Below the pieces are notes generated by a model. The model searched no databases, was not told where the DNA came from, and saw only the letters and a list, made by a program, of their open reading frames with translations. Made by a program: the position numbers and the translations under genes. This document shows positions 1 to 6,333 of a stretch of 6,333 bases of DNA, piece after piece. The DNA comes from Flavobacterium psychrophilum (lineage in GTDB: Bacteria; Bacteroidota; Bacteroidia; Flavobacteriales; Flavobacteriaceae). Where the stretch lies: assembly GCA_022730285.1 (NCBI GenBank), contig DZCQ01000010.1, forward strand, positions 55,348 to 61,680. The letters are read 5' to 3'. Positions within the stretch are counted from its first letter, which is position 1, and every line of letters begins with the position of its first letter.

Positions 1-1380
1 GAAGAAGTTAGTGACGATATTATTGATTTATTAGGTTGCAAGCTGGAAGATATTATTCATGCTTCTGGAAAAACTGGATTTGGTGTCGAAAATATTTTGG
101 CTGCCATTATTGAAAAAATTCCTGCACCAAAAGGTGTTGTTGAGGAACCGCTTCAAGCGTTGATTTTTGATTCACATTACAATCCGTTTCGTGGTATTGA
201 AGTAATTTTTAGAGTGAAAAATGGCGAAATCCGTAAAGGTCAAAAAATTAAATTCATGGCAACGGGAAACGAATATTTTGCAGATGAAGTGGGAACTTTA
301 AAACTAAATCAAGTTCCTAAAAACTCAATTTCTGCTGGAGATGTGGGGTATTTAATTTCGGGAATTAAAGAAGCCAAAGAAGTAAAAGTTGGAGATACCA
401 TTACCGATGCCAAAACGCCAACGACCAATATGATTACAGGATTTGAAGATGTAAAACCAATGGTTTTTGCTGGAATTTATCCTGTGGACACAGAAGATTA
501 TGAAGATTTGCGTTCTTCAATGGAAAAACTCCAATTGAATGATGCTTCGTTAGTTTTTGTTGCAGAAAGTTCGGCTGCATTAGGTTTTGGTTTCCGTTGC
601 GGATTTTTAGGAATGTTGCACATGGAAATTATCCAAGAACGTTTGGAACGTGAGTTTGACATGACAGTGATTACAACAGTTCCCAACGTTTCGTATTTGG
701 CTTACACTAAAAAGGAGCCAGAAACTGCATTTGTAGTAAATAATCCATCTGACTTACCAGAACCTTCTCGCTTAGACAGAGTGGAAGAACCATATATTAA
801 AGCGACTATTATTACCAAAGCCGATTTTGTTGGCAATGTGATGAGTTTGTGTATAGAAAAAAGAGGATTGATAACCAACCAAACGTATTTAACAACCGAA
901 AGGGTAGAATTAAATTTCGATATGCCACTCGCCGAAATCGTTTTTGACTTTTACGACCGTTTGAAAACCGTTTCTAAAGGATACGCTTCCTTTGATTATT
1001 CACCAATCGGAATGCGAACTTCTAAATTAGTGAAGCTAGATGTATTGCTAAATGGTTCTACGGTAGATGCACTTTCGGCTTTAATCCACGAAGATAATGC
1101 GTATAATATTGGTAAAAAAATGACCGAGAAACTACGGGAGTTAATTCCTAGACAACAATTTGACATTCCAATTCAAGCCGCAATTGGAGCAAAAATTATT
1201 GCTCGTGAAACTATAAAAGCACTCCGTAAAGATGTTACTGCCAAATGTTATGGTGGAGATATTTCTCGTAAACGTAAACTTTTGGAAAAACAGAAAAAAG
1301 GGAAAAAGCGTATGCGTCAAGTAGGAAATGTTGAAATTCCACAAGAAGCATTTATGGCGGTTTTGAAGTTGAATGACTAA
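1..1380 (+). CDS. lepA: Elongation factor 4 (LepA), 5'-truncated by window edge
   Basis: LepA/EF4 is a ribosome-associated translational GTPase, linked in the literature to back-translocation and to 30S subunit assembly. The frame is open from base 1 to the TAA at 1378-1380, giving 459 residues of a family about 598 long. The GTPase motifs G1-G4 are therefore outside the window, and only the end of the G domain is seen, with a G5-like ASGKTG at visible residues 21-26. Next come the beta-barrel domain II (about 48-135, starting PLQALIFDS), domain III (about 153-229, with the LepA-typical [18 protein letters not shown]), an EF-G domain V-like part (about 262-347) and the LepA-specific C-terminal domain (about 348-456), with IPRQQFDI and a [13 protein letters not shown] motif followed by a basic run. 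A start within the window, such as the TTG at 97, would cut off domain I and is not believable. Arginine is mostly CGT (13 of 21), unlike prc. The gene converges on lpxB and overlaps it by 4 bases. Confidence 0.97.
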   Translation, partial: EEVSDDIIDLLGCKLEDIIHASGKTGFGVENILAAIIEKIPAPKGVVEEPLQALIFDSHYNPFRGIEVIFRVKNGEIRKGQKIKFMATGNEYFADEVGTLKLNQVPKNSISAGDVGYLISGIKEAKEVKVGDTITDAKTPTTNMITGFEDVKPMVFAGIYPVDTEDYEDLRSSMEKLQLNDASLVFVAESSAALGFGFRCGFLGMLHMEIIQERLEREFDMTVITTVPNVSYLAYTKKEPETAFVVNNPSDLPEPSRLDRVEEPYIKATIITKADFVGNVMSLCIEKRGLITNQTYLTTERVELNFDMPLAEIVFDFYDRLKTVSKGYASFDYSPIGMRTSKLVKLDVLLNGSTVDALSALIHEDNAYNIGKKMTEKLRELIPRQQFDIPIQAAIGAKIIARETIKALRKDVTAKCYGGDISRKRKLLEKQKKGKKRMRQVGNVEIPQEAFMAVLKLND

Positions 1381-2498
1381 AAGCTGTTTTTTAAAGACTC
1401 GATAATAAGGCTTGCTGTTTTATCACTAGCACCCTTTCCGCCTAGCTTACTTTCCAACAAATCATATTGTTGCAATAAATTTGCTCTATATGTTGGGGTC
1501 AATATTTTTTCTAGTTCTTTTTTAATACTTAAAGTATTGCAGTTGTCTTGTATTAACTCAGTAACTACTTCTTTGTCCATAATTAAATTAACCAGCGAAA
1601 TATATTTTAGTGTAATAATTCTTTTGGCAATTTGATAAGAAATCCAATTTCCTTTATACAAAACAACTTCGGGAACTTTAAATAATGCTGTTTCGAGAGT
1701 TGCTGTACCAGATGTTACCAAAGCAGCGGTCGAAACACTTAGCAAATCATAGGTTTTGTTAGAAACAAATCGAACTTGATTGTTTGTAAGAAAAGTTTGA
1801 TAAAATTCAAAATCTTGACTTGGAGCTCCAGCTATTACAAACTGGTATTCTGGAAAACAATTTGTTACAGAAAGCATAACGGAAAGCATTTTTTCAATCT
1901 CTTGTTTTCTACTACCGGGTAATAATGCAATAATGGGTCTTTCGTCTAATAAATTATTTTTCTTAAAAGCATTTGCATCGGTTTTTGTTCTGTTTTCGAT
2001 AGCATCAATAAGCGGATGTCCTACAAAATGTACTGGGAATTGGTGTTTAATTTCGTAAAAATCTTTTTCAAAAGGCAATATTACATACATTTTGTCAATA
2101 TCTCTCTTAATTGCTTTAATCCTATTTTCTTTCCAAGCCCAAATTTGTGGGGAAATATAATAATGGTTTGCAATTCCTTGTTGCTTAGTCCATTTAGCAA
2201 TTCGCATATTAAAACCTGGATAATCTATAAATAGCACAACATCTGGCTGAAATTGTTTAATATCTTTTTTGCAAATTTTAATATTATTCAATATCGTTTG
2301 GAGATTAAAAAGCACTTCTACAAATCCCATAAAAGCAAGTTCCTTGTAGTGTTTTACAAGAGTTCCTCCAACGGATTGCATTAAATCTCCTCCCCAAAAT
2401 CTAATTTCGGCAGAAGAATCTTTTTCGAGAATAGACTTCATTAAATTTGCTCCATGCAAATCTCCAGATGCTTCACCAGCAACAATGTAGTATTTCAT
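1377..2498 (-). CDS. lpxB: Lipid-A-disaccharide synthase LpxB
   Basis: LpxB is the peripheral inner-membrane glycosyltransferase (family GT19) that joins UDP-2,3-diacylglucosamine and lipid X to give the tetra-acylated disaccharide of lipid A. It implies a Gram-negative outer membrane with lipid A. The 373-residue product is close to the usual 380 or so and appears complete. Visible family motifs are GEASGD at 8-13, FIDYPGFN at 90-97, [14 protein letters not shown] at 113-126, FVGHPL at 158-163, [10 protein letters not shown] at 192-201, [10 protein letters not shown] at 263-272 and [12 protein letters not shown] at 301-312. The start is firm because GEASGD must lie very near the N-terminus. 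There is no Shine-Dalgarno, only an A/T-rich leader. It is the last gene of the surE operon, 14 bases after the small membrane gene. Its TAG stop overlaps the lepA stop, so there is no space for an intergenic terminator. Confidence 0.97.
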   Translation of the reverse strand: MKYYIVAGEASGDLHGANLMKSILEKDSSAEIRFWGGDLMQSVGGTLVKHYKELAFMGFVEVLFNLQTILNNIKICKKDIKQFQPDVVLFIDYPGFNMRIAKWTKQQGIANHYYISPQIWAWKENRIKAIKRDIDKMYVILPFEKDFYEIKHQFPVHFVGHPLIDAIENRTKTDANAFKKNNLLDERPIIALLPGSRKQEIEKMLSVMLSVTNCFPEYQFVIAGAPSQDFEFYQTFLTNNQVRFVSNKTYDLLSVSTAALVTSGTATLETALFKVPEVVLYKGNWISYQIAKRIITLKYISLVNLIMDKEVVTELIQDNCNTLSIKKELEKILTPTYRANLLQQYDLLESKLGGKGASDKTASLIIESLKNSF

Positions 2499-2512
2499 TT
2501 TATTACTTTATT

Positions 2513-2785
2513 TTAAACAAAGATGGTTATAAAGGCTAAAATAATTGTTGCAAGAACCACACCTCTTGCCATTAGCTCTTTATTCATTTTTAATAAAATA
2601 AAAAAAGCAATTAGGTTTAATATTGCTCCAAGAGTAATTAATTTTCCTAAAAACCCTTGTTGTTTCATTCCTTGCAAGCCTGTCACAAAATTTTGATTAG
2701 TAAACACTTCAAAGAATATATAAACTCCAACAAAAGCAGAAATAAAACCGATAATAACACCTATTAACAAATCTGTTTTTCTCAT
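2513..2785 (-). CDS. Small three-helix membrane protein of unknown function
   Basis: I do not recognise a named family. The 90-residue product is strongly hydrophobic, with three likely membrane helices at about residues 6-27, 46-67 and 72-90. The charges fit the positive-inside rule: MRK at the N-terminus and the KMNKELMAR loop between helices 2 and 3 would be cytoplasmic, while the loop near 28-45 and the C-terminus would face the periplasm. There is no signal-peptide cleavage site, lipobox or catalytic motif. The ATG start lies in an ATGA overlap with the surE stop, and 14 bases separate its TAA from lpxB. It is therefore almost certainly co-transcribed with both and probably translationally coupled to surE. 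The tight packing argues that it is a real gene. A role linked to the envelope or lipid A is possible from position alone and is only inference. Confidence 0.85.
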   Translation of the reverse strand: MRKTDLLIGVIIGFISAFVGVYIFFEVFTNQNFVTGLQGMKQQGFLGKLITLGAILNLIAFFILLKMNKELMARGVVLATIILAFITIFV

Positions 2786-3558
2786 AATTTATTTAAATTC
2801 CAATTATTTAATGGTTGTATTGCATGGTGTGCTGTCATGTCAAACTGAACGGGCACTACCGATATGTAATTATTTTCCAAAGCCCATTCATCAGTATCTT
2901 CTCCCGTATCTTGATTTATAAATTCGCCAGTAAGCCAGTAATAGTCTTTCCCTTGCGGAGTTTTTCGCTTATCAAATTTTTCTTCCCACATTGCTTTTGC
3001 TTGTCTGCATATTTTAATTCCCTTTATATCTTCCGCTATTTTTTTAGGAAAATTGACATTCAAAATAACATTTTCAGGTAGTTTTTTTTGCAAAACTTCT
3101 GTTGCAATTTTTTTGATGTATGGCTTAGAATGTTCAAAATTAGCATTCCAGTCATAATCTAATAAAGAAAATCCAATTGCAGGAATTCCTTCAATTCCAG
3201 CTTCTACAGCAGCACTCATTGTTCCAGAATATATAATATTAATAGAAGAATTAGATCCGTGATTTATTCCTGAGACGCATAAATCAGGTTTTCTCTTCAA
3301 AATTTCATTTACGGCAAGTTTTACACAATCCACAGGAGTGCCAGAACAACTATATTCAGTAACCACAACATTGGCACCTGAAATTTTATTAAGATGCAAA
3401 GTGCTGTTAATTGTAATGGCATGACCCATAGCACTTTGTGGGCTATCTGGAGCTACAACCACCACCGTTCCTATTTCCTGCATAACTTCTATTAAGGCTC
3501 TAATTCCAGGAGCCGAAATACCATCGTCATTTGTAACTAATATTAATGGTTTTTCCAT
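2782..3558 (-). CDS. surE: 5'/3'-nucleotidase SurE
   Basis: SurE is a cytoplasmic, divalent-metal-dependent phosphatase that removes phosphate from nucleoside monophosphates; family members also act on short polyphosphate. It is associated with stationary-phase survival. With the start at 3558 it has 258 residues, matching the family (about 250). The N-terminal LILVTNDDG places the metal ligands at D11 and D12. S42 in the SAMGHAITI segment and N99 in SGINHGSN correspond to the other two ligands of the known SurE site. SGTMSAAVEAG at 111-121 is also typical. A longer reading from a TTG at 3594 would add 12 residues, but SurE proteins begin only a few residues before the NDDG motif, and the TTG falls inside the likely promoter. 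It is the first gene of the operon with the small membrane protein (4-base ATGA overlap) and lpxB. Confidence 0.96.
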   Translation of the reverse strand: MEKPLILVTNDDGISAPGIRALIEVMQEIGTVVVVAPDSPQSAMGHAITINSTLHLNKISGANVVVTEYSCSGTPVDCVKLAVNEILKRKPDLCVSGINHGSNSSINIIYSGTMSAAVEAGIEGIPAIGFSLLDYDWNANFEHSKPYIKKIATEVLQKKLPENVILNVNFPKKIAEDIKGIKICRQAKAMWEEKFDKRKTPQGKDYYWLTGEFINQDTGEDTDEWALENNYISVVPVQFDMTAHHAIQPLNNWNLNKL

Positions 3559-3591
3559 TTTCGAGTAATATATTTTTAAATTATATAAGTA

Positions 3592-3624
3592 CAAAATTAC
3601 ACAAATTTAGTAGGAAGTACCAAA
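3592..3624 (-). promoter_or_regulatory. Candidate Bacteroidota-type promoter for the surE operon
   Basis: Read on the minus strand, TTTG at 3624-3621 is followed after 21 bases by TAATTTTG at 3599-3592. This is a full match to the Bacteroidota consensus TTTG (-33) and TAnnTTTG (-7), with spacing in the usual range. Transcription would start near 3585, leaving a leader of about 25-30 bases before the ATG at 3558. A second -7-like match, TAAATTTG at 3609-3602, is only 11 bases from the same TTTG and is less likely. The region is AT-rich, so chance matches are possible. The position directly upstream of a likely three-gene operon supports the call. Confidence 0.55.
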
Positions 3625-3699
3625 TTTTAAATCTTTAACAAAAAATTAATTAATTATATTATTATTGGCATGGTTTTTTATGTAATTTAGGCAAATATT

Positions 3700-5871
3700 A
3701 TGAACCCTATTTTGAATTATATGAAAAGGAATTATAAAGTAATTATAGCAATACTTGCTATATCTGCCGTTTTATGGAGTTTTGTGCCGAAAAAAACAAA
3801 TGATCCAGAAAAAGATAAAGTGCTACTAGATCTAATTACGTTTATATTAGAAAGAGCTCACTACAATCCAGCAAATATAGACGATAATTTTTCTAAAGGA
3901 ATATACAAGAGCTATTTAGAAACTTTGGATCCATCTAAAAGGTTTTTTATACAAGCCGATATAGACGAGTTTAAGGTGTATGAAACTCAAATTGACGACA
4001 TGATAAAAAATCATGATTTAACTTTTTTTGATTTAACTTACAATCGATTAAAAAAACGAATGCAAGAGGCTAAAATGGTTTTTAAAATACTAAATGATAA
4101 ACCGTATGATTTTTCTAGTAATGAAACTATTAATATAGATTCTGAAAAAAATGGCTATGCAAAAGATTATCCAGAGCTTAAAGCAAGATGGCGTTTACAA
4201 ATGAAACTTTCTATTCTGGCAACCATATTAGAAAAACAAAAAGTAGAAGAAGCACAAAAACTAAAAGAGCCAAAGTATGTTGAAAAAACATTCTCCGAAA
4301 TAGAAAAAGAAGCAAGAGAATCTACTCAAAAAACATTAAATGACTACTTCTCCTTTGTAGACGAATTAGATCGTGACGATTGGTTTGATGTGTTTGTAAA
4401 CTCTATCGTAATGCAATTTGACCCACATACATACTATTTTGCCCCAGATGAAAAAGAAAAATTTGACATTAGTATGAGTGGAAAGCTGGAAGGTATAGGA
4501 GCAAGATTGCAAAAAACGAATGATTATACAGAAATTTCAGAGCTTATCTCCGGCGGGCCAGCATGGAAAGGAAAAGAACTAGAACAAGGAGATTTAATCC
4601 TTAAAGTAGGGCAAGGTAACAGCACAGCCGTAGATGTTGTAGGGATGAAATTAGATGATGTGGTTAAAAAAATAAAAGGGCCAAAGGGGACGGAGGTTAA
4701 ATTAACGGTTAAAAAAATTGACGGAACTATTAAAGAAATAACTATACTAAGAGATATCGTTGAAATTGAAGAAACGTATGCAAAATCTAGTGTTGTAGAA
4801 AAAAATGGTCTGAAATATGGCGTTATTTATTTACCAAAATTTTACATCGATTTTGAAAATGAAGACAATCGAGATTCAGCAAAAGATGTTGCTCTAGAAA
4901 TAGATCGACTAAAAAAAGAAGGGATCCAAGGTTTAATAATGGATTTAAGAGATGATGGAGGGGGGTCTTTAAAAACAGCCGTAGATATTACAGGACTATT
5001 TATACCAGAAGGCCCGGTGGTACAAATAAAATCTGCTGCGGGACAAAAGGAAGTACTCTTTGACCATGACCCAAAAGTACAGTGGTCTGGACCATTAGTG
5101 GTTTTAATAAATAATTTTTCAGCCTCCGCATCAGAAATATTTGCAGCAGCAATCCAAGATTACAAAAGAGGGATAGTTATAGGAAGCAAACAGTCGTATG
5201 GCAAGGGTACTGTGCAAAATGTGATAGATTTGAACCAATATGTACAAGGAAATACAATGGGAGATTTTGGTGCTTTGAAAACCACAACCCAAAAATTTTA
5301 TCGAATTAATGGCGGATCTACACAACTAGAAGGGGTGTCTAGTGATATTGCAATTCCAGATAGATATTCTTATATAAAAATTGGGGAAAGAGATACAGAT
5401 AATGCAATGCCTTGGGACAAAATAGATGCAGCACCTTACAATACAATTAACTCCATTACTAATTACCCAGACTTAGTAGCTAATAGCAAAAAAAGGATTT
5501 CGGAAAATAACCAATTCAAATTAATTGAGGAAAACGCAAAATGGATTAATGATCGTAAAGAAGATAATATTATAAATTTAAATTTTGACATTTTCAAGAA
5601 AGAACAAAAGAAAATTGAAGAGGGCACAAAAAAATTTAAAGCCATTGCTAATTATAAAAATGATTTAAATTTTAAATCTTTACCCTTTGAAATTGAATTA
5701 ATAAGTAAAGAACCTCTTTTGGGAGAAAAAAGAAAAGAATGGCACGAAAATTTAGCGAAAGATGCTTATGTAGAAGAGGCTTTAAATATCTTAAATGATA
5801 TTAAAAAACCAATGATTGTTACTAAAGATACAATAATTAAAAGCAAAGACGGGAAATTAGTAAAGTCCTAA
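3700..5871 (+). CDS. prc: C-terminal-processing (tail-specific) protease, peptidase S41A
   Basis: Prc/Tsp/CtpA proteases degrade or trim envelope proteins from their C-termini using a Ser-Lys dyad. The 723-residue product is slightly longer than E. coli Prc (682). Order of parts: a hydrophobic segment at about 13-29, acting as signal peptide or membrane anchor, with no lipobox cysteine; an N-terminal helical domain with TLDPSKRFF (75-83); a PDZ domain at about 254-345 with the LEGIGARL peptide-binding loop; and the S41 core at about 370-555, with GVIYLPKFY, DLRDDGGGSL (415-424), NNFSASASEIFAAAIQDY (471-488) and SYGKGTVQ (499-506). A Prc-type C-terminal domain follows, about 570-723. By alignment to E. 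coli S452/K477 the dyad is S476 and K502, one residue further apart. DLRNNGGG reads DLRDDGGG here. ATG 3700 is the chosen start; ATG 3721 (residue 8, MKRNYK) is a real alternative and would still keep the signal segment. It is divergent from surE. Confidence 0.95.
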   Translation: MNPILNYMKRNYKVIIAILAISAVLWSFVPKKTNDPEKDKVLLDLITFILERAHYNPANIDDNFSKGIYKSYLETLDPSKRFFIQADIDEFKVYETQIDDMIKNHDLTFFDLTYNRLKKRMQEAKMVFKILNDKPYDFSSNETINIDSEKNGYAKDYPELKARWRLQMKLSILATILEKQKVEEAQKLKEPKYVEKTFSEIEKEARESTQKTLNDYFSFVDELDRDDWFDVFVNSIVMQFDPHTYYFAPDEKEKFDISMSGKLEGIGARLQKTNDYTEISELISGGPAWKGKELEQGDLILKVGQGNSTAVDVVGMKLDDVVKKIKGPKGTEVKLTVKKIDGTIKEITILRDIVEIEETYAKSSVVEKNGLKYGVIYLPKFYIDFENEDNRDSAKDVALEIDRLKKEGIQGLIMDLRDDGGGSLKTAVDITGLFIPEGPVVQIKSAAGQKEVLFDHDPKVQWSGPLVVLINNFSASASEIFAAAIQDYKRGIVIGSKQSYGKGTVQNVIDLNQYVQGNTMGDFGALKTTTQKFYRINGGSTQLEGVSSDIAIPDRYSYIKIGERDTDNAMPWDKIDAAPYNTINSITNYPDLVANSKKRISENNQFKLIEENAKWINDRKEDNIINLNFDIFKKEQKKIEEGTKKFKAIANYKNDLNFKSLPFEIELISKEPLLGEKRKEWHENLAKDAYVEEALNILNDIKKPMIVTKDTIIKSKDGKLVKS

Positions 5872-6000
5872 ATTACAGCTAATAATACTTTCTATTTATA
5901 CAGAAAAATTTATTTTTATAATAAGTTAAAAAATTAAGTAAATCATACTATTTCTGCTTTAAATTTGTTGTAAAAGAAAAAGTTGTATGTAGATTTATTG

Positions 6001-6040
6001 GTCTGAAAAATAGCTAAAACGATGCGTTTTCTTTTCAGAT
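6001..6040. other. Two-part hairpin in the prc downstream region
   Basis: An outer 8-bp perfect stem pairs TCTGAAAA (6002-6009) with TTTTCAGA (6032-6039), extendable by a G-T pair (6001/6040). An inner perfect 6-bp stem pairs AAAACG (6016-6021) with CGTTTT (6025-6030) around a 3-base ATG loop. Six bases on the left and one on the right separate the stems. No T-run follows on either strand, so it does not look like an intrinsic terminator. It could be an RNA processing or stability element or part of a small RNA; the function is unknown. Confidence 0.5.
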
Positions 6041-6046
6041 TCTAAA

Positions 6047-6095
6047 AATTCTGAGACTAATTTCACAAATTAATATGAATAAATTAGTGAGAATT
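6047..6095. other. Imperfect inverted repeat, possible hairpin
   Basis: The arms ATTCT (6048-6052) and ACTAATTT (6056-6063) pair with AAATTAGT (6081-6088) and AGAAT (6090-6094), with a small internal loop (GAG against G) and one more A-T pair at 6047/6095. The apical loop is about 17 bases. It lies only 6 bases after the first hairpin, so the two may form one structured unit. The stem is mostly A-T and thus weak; chance formation in such AT-rich DNA is possible. Confidence 0.4.
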
Positions 6096-6231
6096 AAGGA
6101 AATTATTATCAAATAGATTTTTAAACGTATAATTTTTTAGTCTTCCAACAAACCTATAAGATTCAAATTCATAGTGGTTTAGTTAAAAAAACAAATAGGT
6201 TTTATAAAAATATGTTAGTTCTAAACAAATA

Positions 6232-6260
6232 AAAAGCCCATTCAGTACGAATGGGCTTTT
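6232..6260 (-). terminator. Strong Rho-independent terminator, possibly bidirectional
   Basis: A perfect 12-bp stem, AAAAGCCCATTC (6232-6243) with GAATGGGCTTTT (6249-6260), closes a 5-base loop. On the minus strand it begins 20 bases past the stop of the right-edge gene and continues into TTTTTATTTG, a good U-tract, so it most likely ends that gene. On the + strand only TTTT followed by GTG follows the stem, so it may also stop transcripts from prc or the intergenic region, but less certainly. Confidence 0.9.
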
Positions 6261-6280
6261 GTGTATTATTATGTTAAATA

Positions 6281-6333
6281 CTAGTAATCTCCACGACTTC
6301 CACCGCGATCATTTCCACCTCTGTATCCACCAC
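6281..6333 (-). CDS. C-terminal end of a Gly/Arg-rich tailed protein, probably RNA-binding (partial)
   Basis: Only the last 16 codons and the TAG stop (complement of 6281-6283) are inside the window; the frame starts at 6331. The visible peptide is GGYRGGNDRGGSRGDY, an RGG-like low-complexity tail. In Bacteroidota such tails are common on small RRM (RNP-1) RNA-binding proteins and on DEAD-box RNA helicases, and the window cannot distinguish these. The tail is expected to be disordered and to bind RNA. A well-formed terminator lies 20 bases past the stop, which supports this frame and strand. A second minus-strand frame is also open to the edge (ending at a TAA near 6274), but its VVDTEVEMIAVEVV-type content is just a frame-shifted reading of the same glycine-rich codons. 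Confidence 0.75.
   Translation of the reverse strand, partial: GGYRGGNDRGGSRGDY

Larger units (their letters stand above)
5872..6280. other. 409-bp AT-rich intergenic region without a convincing gene
   Basis: All six frames are closed frequently by stops and I see no protein I would call. The longest starts give only trivial peptides, for example 13 codons at 6075-6116 on the + strand. It contains two hairpin-forming inverted repeats (6001-6040 and 6047-6095), a weaker 8-bp inverted repeat (AAACCTAT 6150-6157 with ATAGGTTT 6195-6202), an isolated -7-type box TAAATTTG at 5960-5967 on the + strand, and a strong terminator hairpin at its right end. It may be the long 3' untranslated region of prc, house a small RNA, or be decayed sequence. 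The sequence alone does not decide this. Confidence 0.6.

Noticed and set aside
498..686. Minus-strand open frame within lepA, and similar ones at 1141-1344, 5131-5325 and 5463-5645, plus + strand frames at 2016-2234 and 2815-3081
   Set aside because: All lie opposite conserved coding sequence of recognised genes, and their translations show no domain or family resemblance.
1377..1392. AAAA-GCTG-TTTTTT just past the lepA stop as a terminator
   Set aside because: A four-pair all A-T stem is not stable; the sequence is also lpxB coding.
3592..3594. TTG as an upstream start for SurE
   Set aside because: Adds 12 residues not expected in the family and coincides with the likely -7 promoter box.
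3660..3690. Possible promoter boxes for prc: TATTATTG (3660-3667) and TAATTTAG (3683-3690), each one mismatch from TAnnTTTG
   Set aside because: Neither has a TTTG at a suitable -33 distance, and such near matches are frequent in this AT-rich gap. The second would also leave an almost leaderless mRNA. A prc promoter must be nearby but I cannot place it.
5662..5678. Perfect palindrome GATTTAAA-T-TTTAAATC inside prc
   Set aside because: Lies within well-supported coding sequence (NDLNFKS) and is made almost entirely of A and T; likely chance.
5904..5917. A-run and T-run after prc that could be a terminator
   Set aside because: Only five A-T pairs with a four-base loop and no G-C pairs; too weak for an intrinsic terminator.
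6075..6116. Small + strand frame MNKLVRIKEIIIK
   Set aside because: Thirteen codons, inside the loop and arm of an inverted repeat, with no start context or conservation evidence.
6149..6156. Minus-strand -7-like box TAGGTTTG
   Set aside because: No TTTG at the right distance upstream and no gene follows in that direction before the end of prc.
1..6333. Mobile elements, CRISPR arrays, tRNA or rRNA genes, defence or toxin systems
   Set aside because: No transposase, regular direct repeats, tRNA-like cloverleaf, rRNA sequence or accessory cassette was seen; the genes are core housekeeping genes.

Overview
The window looks like chromosome from a member of the Flavobacteriaceae (Bacteroidota), probably Flavobacterium or a close relative. 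The DNA is AT-rich, and the gaps between genes are especially so. No clear Shine-Dalgarno sequences precede the starts. The best promoter match is the Bacteroidota type (TTTG / TAnnTTTG). The protein variants, such as an ASGKTG G5-type motif in LepA and the long Prc/Tsp protease, fit this group. This assignment is inferred from protein and promoter features, not from a marker search.

Layout, left to right. (1) The last 459 codons of lepA (elongation factor 4) on the + strand; about 140 N-terminal residues lie outside the window. (2) A compact three-gene minus-strand operon read right to left: surE (5'/3'-nucleotidase), a 90-residue protein with three membrane segments and no recognised family, and lpxB (lipid-A-disaccharide synthase). 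surE and the small gene share an ATGA overlap, and 14 bases separate the small gene from lpxB. lpxB runs tail to tail into lepA with a 4-base overlap at the two stop codons. (3) A 141-bp divergent intergenic region with a good promoter candidate for surE. That promoter also shows that SurE begins at 3558, not at a TTG further upstream. (4) A complete prc/ctp gene on the + strand, encoding a 723-residue C-terminal-processing protease of the S41A family with PDZ and catalytic domains. (5) A 409-bp very AT-rich stretch with no convincing gene but with two good hairpins. (6) A strong hairpin terminator and, at the right edge, the last 16 codons of a minus-strand gene ending in a Gly/Arg-rich tail, most likely an RNA-binding protein or an RNA helicase.

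Functionally this is core housekeeping sequence: translation (lepA), outer-membrane lipid A synthesis (lpxB), nucleotide/stress metabolism (surE), envelope proteolysis (prc) and RNA metabolism (the right-edge gene). There is no sign of mobile elements, CRISPR, phage or an accessory defence cassette. The parts most worth a second look are the structured 5872-6280 region, which could hold a small RNA; the unassigned membrane protein inside the surE-lpxB operon; and the substituted active-site-region motif in the protease.
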